Shown here piece by piece: positions 60,326 through 63,815 of a stretch of 63,815 nucleotides of DNA. Position numbers and translations under genes: made by a program. The notes under the pieces were generated by a model that searched no databases, had not been told where the DNA came from, and saw only the letters and a program-made list of their open reading frames with translations. Origin of the DNA: Candidatus Gastranaerophilales bacterium. Its GTDB lineage: Bacteria > Cyanobacteriota > Vampirovibrionia > Gastranaerophilales > CAJFVJ01. Each line of letters opens with the position of its first letter. The stretch's first letter is position 1. The stretch covers positions 546,123 through 609,937 of the forward strand of contig CALUSR010000001.1 in assembly GCA_944323485.1 (NCBI GenBank), written 5' to 3'.

Positions 60326-60475
60326 ATGAATTTGAATGAGGAATGTCTGCTTCATTATTTGAAGAATCCGCAGAGCTTGAATAACACTATGAAGCAGCTT
60401 AGAGACTATATCTTTGTAAAAGAGTCTTACGACATTAAACAGCAGTTTAAGAAATATTTCATGGATGAAAGATAA
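60326..60475 (+). CDS. Small hypothetical protein (49 residues)
   Basis: 49 residues with GGAG seven bases before the ATG. Charged and helical (NLNEECLLHYLKNPQS, MKQLRDYIFVKESYDIKQQFKKYF); no Cys pairs and no membrane segment. Not recognised. The last 11 bases overlap the next small gene, so the two are probably translated together. Confidence 0.5.
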   Translation: MNLNEECLLHYLKNPQSLNNTMKQLRDYIFVKESYDIKQQFKKYFMDER

Positions 60476-60659
60476 TCTTCACAGAAGAGTTCGATATACA
60501 AAGGCATCGGTATATCATGGTACGGGTAATGTGCCTGTTGGTGCATGCGGAAATATTATTCTTGTTGCTCTTGATTCTTTAACTGACAAAGCACTTGTTG
60601 ATTTTGAAAAATACGGCAAAGCGATTATTCCACTCAGTTGTCTTGAGATGTTAGAATAG
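60465..60659 (+). CDS. Small hypothetical protein (64 residues)
   Basis: 64 residues. A beta-rich pattern (VRYTKASVYHGTGNVPVGACGNIILVALDSL, GKAIIPLSCLEML) suggests a small SH3-like barrel. The opening RVRYTK and the ending LSCLEML recall, faintly, small ferredoxin-docking or NdhS-like barrels, but I do not assign it. No ribosome site; coupling to the 49-residue gene is the likely mode of translation. Confidence 0.5.
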   Translation: MKDNLHRRVRYTKASVYHGTGNVPVGACGNIILVALDSLTDKALVDFEKYGKAIIPLSCLEMLE

Positions 60660-60698
60660 TTGTGTATTTTTTAGAGTGAGAGTTAGTTAGGATTGAAT

Positions 60699-62486
60699 AT
60701 GAGCAGTAAGTATAAATATTTGACATGGGCTGTTGTTGTTTTGCTTGTGTTGACTTTTTTGAAAATATTACCCGGAACATCGAGTGTCATAGAAGCTTTT
60801 GAGTTGAAGAGTTATGATTTCAGGCAGAGCGTCAGCTCTAGCAAACATGTTGTTGATGATGATGTTGTTGTGCTTGCTATTGATGATGCGAGCATAGATA
60901 TTTTGAATGAGAAATACGGTCAGTGGCCATGGAAGCGTGATTCTTATGTTGATATAATAAATTTTCTTGAAGAGAGCAAGGCAAAGGCGATAGTTTTTGA
61001 TCTTATGTTTTTGCCTAATGCGTCAAATACAAAGTATGATCAGCTTTTAAGCGACACTATATCAAAATATAATAATGTATTCATTGCCATGAATTTTGAT
61101 AATCGTGATAATGAGGTGCGTCTTCCTCAGGCGATAAAAGCAAAGATAAATATGGAGAAAAAGCTTGATTTATTATCATTCAGCGGATGCCGCCCCGTGC
61201 TTCCTCAGCTTTTAGGCGGAACGTCTAATATAGGTATTATAAACGTTCAACGTGACAGTGATGGTGTTTTGCGAAGAGCCCCTTTGTTTGTGAGATACAA
61301 TGATGATATTTATCCGTCTTTGGCTATGAAAGTTTTTTCTTATGTCAATGGTGTTGATGAGTACAGTGTTGATAAAAATTATGTATTAACTGCAGGAGAT
61401 AAAAAAATAAAACTTGAGAAAGACGGAGCTGTTCATCTGAACTGGTACAAGCTTCGTGATGATATAAGCGGTTCTTTCAAGCATATTCCGGCATGGCGGG
61501 TGGTGAAATCTCTTGAGGCAAAGAAGAATAACTCAAAGAGTTTTATTCCGGAGGATAATTTTGAAAATAAAATTGTTTTTGTCGGAGTGACTGCCACCTC
61601 TCAATATGACATAAAAACAACGCCGATAAGCAAAAATACAGCAGGGATAGAATTTCAGACAACAACTTTTTTGAACTTGATAGAAAATAATATTATTCAC
61701 CGCACATCATTTTTCATAAACGTGTTAATAAGTTTGGTACTTGTCCTTGCTGTCGGATTTTTGATTTTATATTTTGATTCGGCTATTGTGAGTGTTATTT
61801 TATCATCGGTTATTATTTTGTCATTTTTTGCAACATCCGTTATGTTGTATGTTTACCAAAATATTTGGACTGATATTTTCTTCCCCGTGTTTGCAGTGAT
61901 TATTATTATGATATTTATGTATTTGGTGAAATACATGACAAAAGCACGTGATTTTGATTATACTTACAAACTTGCTACAACCGATGGTTTAACAGGGTTG
62001 TATAACCACAGATATATGCAGGAGCAGATTGCAAAGAACATAGCTTCCTCAAGAAGGTATAACACGAAGTTTTCGCTGCTTCTTCTTGATATAGACTTTT
62101 TCAAAAAGTTCAATGATACTTACGGGCATCAGGCAGGTGATGCAGTGTTGAGATATGTATCCGATTTATTGAAGAAATCTATTCGTTCTACTGATATTGC
62201 AGCAAGATACGGAGGTGAGGAGCTTGTTATAATCCTTACCAACACAGATAAAGAAGAGGCGTATATTACGGCAGAGAAAATATGCAAGAAAATAGCTGCC
62301 AAGAAGATGCGTATATCTGAAAAACAGGAAGTAAGCGTGACAGTAAGTATCGGGGTTACAACATATCCTGAGAACGGTTCAAACTCGGAAGAACTGATTG
62401 AATATGCCGATAAAGGACTTTATTATGCAAAAGAGCATGGGCGAAATCAGGTCGGGAAAATACCTGATGACTCTTCCGTACAGTAA
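60699..62486 (+). CDS. CHASE2-domain diguanylate cyclase
   Basis: 595 residues from the ATG at 60699 (AGGA upstream). One membrane helix (about 8-25), a periplasmic CHASE2 sensor (about 30-325: AIDDASIDILNEKYGQWPWKRD, GTSNIGIINVQRDSDGVLRRAPL, VFVGVTATSQYDIKTTPIS), three membrane helices (about 330-415) and a cytoplasmic GGDEF domain (about 425-590) with LATTDGLTGLYNHRYM and an intact active loop RYGGEEL. It makes cyclic di-GMP from GTP in answer to an unknown envelope signal, and so may control motility versus adhesion. An EAL domain is absent. Confidence 0.92.
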   Translation: MSSKYKYLTWAVVVLLVLTFLKILPGTSSVIEAFELKSYDFRQSVSSSKHVVDDDVVVLAIDDASIDILNEKYGQWPWKRDSYVDIINFLEESKAKAIVFDLMFLPNASNTKYDQLLSDTISKYNNVFIAMNFDNRDNEVRLPQAIKAKINMEKKLDLLSFSGCRPVLPQLLGGTSNIGIINVQRDSDGVLRRAPLFVRYNDDIYPSLAMKVFSYVNGVDEYSVDKNYVLTAGDKKIKLEKDGAVHLNWYKLRDDISGSFKHIPAWRVVKSLEAKKNNSKSFIPEDNFENKIVFVGVTATSQYDIKTTPISKNTAGIEFQTTTFLNLIENNIIHRTSFFINVLISLVLVLAVGFLILYFDSAIVSVILSSVIILSFFATSVMLYVYQNIWTDIFFPVFAVIIIMIFMYLVKYMTKARDFDYTYKLATTDGLTGLYNHRYMQEQIAKNIASSRRYNTKFSLLLLDIDFFKKFNDTYGHQAGDAVLRYVSDLLKKSIRSTDIAARYGGEELVIILTNTDKEEAYITAEKICKKIAAKKMRISEKQEVSVTVSIGVTTYPENGSNSEELIEYADKGLYYAKEHGRNQVGKIPDDSSVQ

Positions 62487-62490
62487 ATTA

Positions 62491-62527
62491 AAAGAGGTCA
62501 TATCTCAAAGATATGACCTCTTTTTTT
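62491..62527. terminator. Bidirectional intrinsic terminator
   Basis: A 15-bp perfect stem AAAGAGGTCATATCT/AGATATGACCTCTTT with loop CAA, flanked by A and T runs. It serves the CHASE2-GGDEF gene and the convergent cysteine-rich gene. Confidence 0.92.
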
Positions 62528-63815
62528 ATTGTTCTTGTATTTCGATATTCAAACCGGTCATAGCCCAGTCATCATAGTTATGAGGTTTGCCGTCGCTTCT
62601 CATATCTGCACCTGCCTGAACGAAAATTTCGAGTGCTTTTCCGTTGTTGATTATCTTGCAGCTTGCAGTGCTCGGGCTGCCTTTTGGTGTTTCTTTGTTC
62701 AAAGTACCCGGGGTTCCTATTTGGTTTTTGCTTTGATAATTTACCGGACAAGCCCATGAGTTTTCAGGGATAGAACAGTTTGTGATTATATATTTATTTT
62801 TATCTATATTTGTTACTTCTACCAATTGATTATTTTCATTCAGTTTATAGAAAGTAAATTCATTGATATTGACACGGAAGGTGGCATTGCAGCATGATGC
62901 GCCTTTTGTATAATATTGTCCGTTTGCATCTTTTTTCAAACCGCATGTTTCTTCACATTTTTTGAGTCTTTTATATAGAGTATTTGTACCGTTCTTTCCG
63001 AAATATTTGGTACAATTCGGGTCAGAGAAACCGCCGTCGCCTATTGTGTAGATGTTTATGAATTTTGCTTTGTAGACATCTTTCTCTTTTTTGCATTGAG
63101 AAATTTTTATGGAACTAGGAGAACCGTCTTCATTTGGCAGATAGTATTCTACGATATATGCTGCCGGAGAACCGTCGTCATAAGTTTTGCTCGGGTCTTT
63201 TTGCTTAACGGAAACAAGGCTGCTGCAGCTGAGTTTGCAAACAGTTTGTGTTCCCTTCGGGTCTGTTGTTATTTCTAAAGAGCCTTCTCTTGTATCTTTG
63301 TTCCAGGAGGCTGAAGCCCAATAGTCTTTTAATCTCTTTTTGTTTGTAATATATGCGCAGCAAGGATATTCCTGACAATTGTTCCTGCATTCTTGGATTT
63401 CTTGTCCGTTAGATATAAAACTTTGAATACTAAACGGCGAATATGGCAGATAATACATATTACAGTATTGGCTTTTTTGATTGTTATTACATGATATTGT
63501 CTTTTGGGCTTCTTTTTTCACAAGACTATCACAGGTTTGTGTACAAATTTCTCCTAAATCATCGATGATTTGTCTGCTTCTTGTTGATTTATTCCAATTT
63601 CCCCACTGGTATTCCCAATAGTGGTTTAATATGTAGGCACAACAAGCATAAGGACCGCCATCTCTGCTGCATTGAGGATAAGGCTCGCATACGAGCTTGA
63701 TTTTACCTTTGTAAGCAGCGGAACAGGAGTTTTCAACGGGAGTTTTTACAAGCTCACACTTGCTGCAGTCGACATATTTGTGAGTTTTCTGGTCAGTTGT
63801 AGAATCACTTGCTTC
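62526..63815 (-). CDS. Cysteine-rich repeat protein, 5' truncated by the window edge
   Basis: At least 429 residues; the frame is open to the right edge, and the GTG at 63521 is internal. More than 25 Cys are seen. Two similar units are visible, each with PYACCAYI or YPCCAYI, then YW...WNK-x-TR, then an ICTQTC or VCKLSC pair, spaced by about 105 residues. A third, looser unit follows (ASCCNATFRVN). The rest is Asn/Ser/Lys-rich and beta-like, ending GLNIEIQEQ. Disulphides imply an exported, surface or extracellular protein, perhaps a pilin- or adhesin-like product; the signal peptide would lie outside the window. No family recognised. Confidence 0.65.
   Translation of the reverse strand, partial: EASDSTTDQKTHKYVDCSKCELVKTPVENSCSAAYKGKIKLVCEPYPQCSRDGGPYACCAYILNHYWEYQWGNWNKSTRSRQIIDDLGEICTQTCDSLVKKEAQKTISCNNNQKSQYCNMYYLPYSPFSIQSFISNGQEIQECRNNCQEYPCCAYITNKKRLKDYWASASWNKDTREGSLEITTDPKGTQTVCKLSCSSLVSVKQKDPSKTYDDGSPAAYIVEYYLPNEDGSPSSIKISQCKKEKDVYKAKFINIYTIGDGGFSDPNCTKYFGKNGTNTLYKRLKKCEETCGLKKDANGQYYTKGASCCNATFRVNINEFTFYKLNENNQLVEVTNIDKNKYIITNCSIPENSWACPVNYQSKNQIGTPGTLNKETPKGSPSTASCKIINNGKALEIFVQAGADMRSDGKPHNYDDWAMTGLNIEIQEQ

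Overview
The window looks like a chromosome segment from a low-GC, Gram-negative, flagellated, non-photosynthetic member of the cyanobacterial sister lineage (Melainabacteria/Vampirovibrionia, probably a gut Gastranaerophilales-type organism). Evidence from the sequence: AT-rich DNA with strong Shine-Dalgarno sites; a Kdo transferase and an amidase with AMIN-like domains (outer membrane and periplasm); a complete-looking flagellar basal-body/export gene set; and an LdpA-like iron-sulfur protein and a Tic20-like membrane protein, both typical of cyanobacteria, with no photosynthesis genes. The taxonomic assignment is inference from gene content.

Layout. 1-6.2 kb: a truncated lysozyme-like gene, an LdpA-like protein coupled to an HMGL-type aldolase, ogt, a putative cysteine protease/transglutaminase-fold protein, a 129-bp tandem repeat ending in two tRNA-Pro genes, a PHP phosphoesterase and deoC. 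6.4-7.7 kb: infC-rpmI-rplT, with infC starting at AUC. 7.8-13.5 kb: flagellar cluster I (soluble FlhA-C paralogue, fliJ, fliK, flgD, flgE). 13.6-19 kb: DUF4127 protein, waaA, murI and an amidase. 19-22.6 kb: SAM-I riboswitch and metK, an OmpH-like protein, a radical SAM protein. 22.6-34.3 kb: flagellar cluster II on the minus strand, transcribed from a FliK-like gene through flgF/G, flgB, flgC, a lytic transglycosylase, fliE, fliF, two proteins sharing a new domain (one FliG-like), fliH, flhA and fliI. 34.5-38.3 kb: small zinc-ribbon and hypothetical genes, leuD-leuB and a winged-helix protein. 38.4-44.5 kb: yceD-rpmF-plsX-fabH-fabD-fabG-acpP-fabF. 44.6-47.8 kb: a ribbon-helix-helix regulator, a ferredoxin-nitroreductase, DUF4186, a CsoR-type repressor, an unlisted 38-residue metallothionein-like gene with an operator inside its promoter, an FGE-fold protein and tRNA-Gly. 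47.8-52.3 kb: NrtR-like Nudix regulator, lytic transglycosylase, pilin-like protein, a hypothetical protein and an M29 aminopeptidase. 52.4-58.8 kb: Tic20-like protein then murF-mraY-murD-ftsW-murG. 58.7-63.8 kb: an alternative sigma factor, an HspR-like MerR regulator, two tiny genes, a CHASE2-GGDEF protein and a truncated cysteine-rich repeat protein.

How it works together: cell-envelope synthesis (lipid, peptidoglycan and Kdo addition) is spread through the window and interleaved with two flagellar clusters. The most unusual observations are (i) three otherwise unrelated signal-peptide-less proteins that share a short N-terminal pattern ending in [IVT]-[ST]-F-G, which could be a common sorting tag; (ii) a membrane-free paralogue of the FlhA cytoplasmic domain heading the hook cluster; (iii) a FliG-like protein with a new N-terminal domain that is duplicated as a separate neighbouring gene; (iv) a compact copper-type CsoR/metallothionein switch; and (v) an LdpA homologue outside photosynthetic cyanobacteria.
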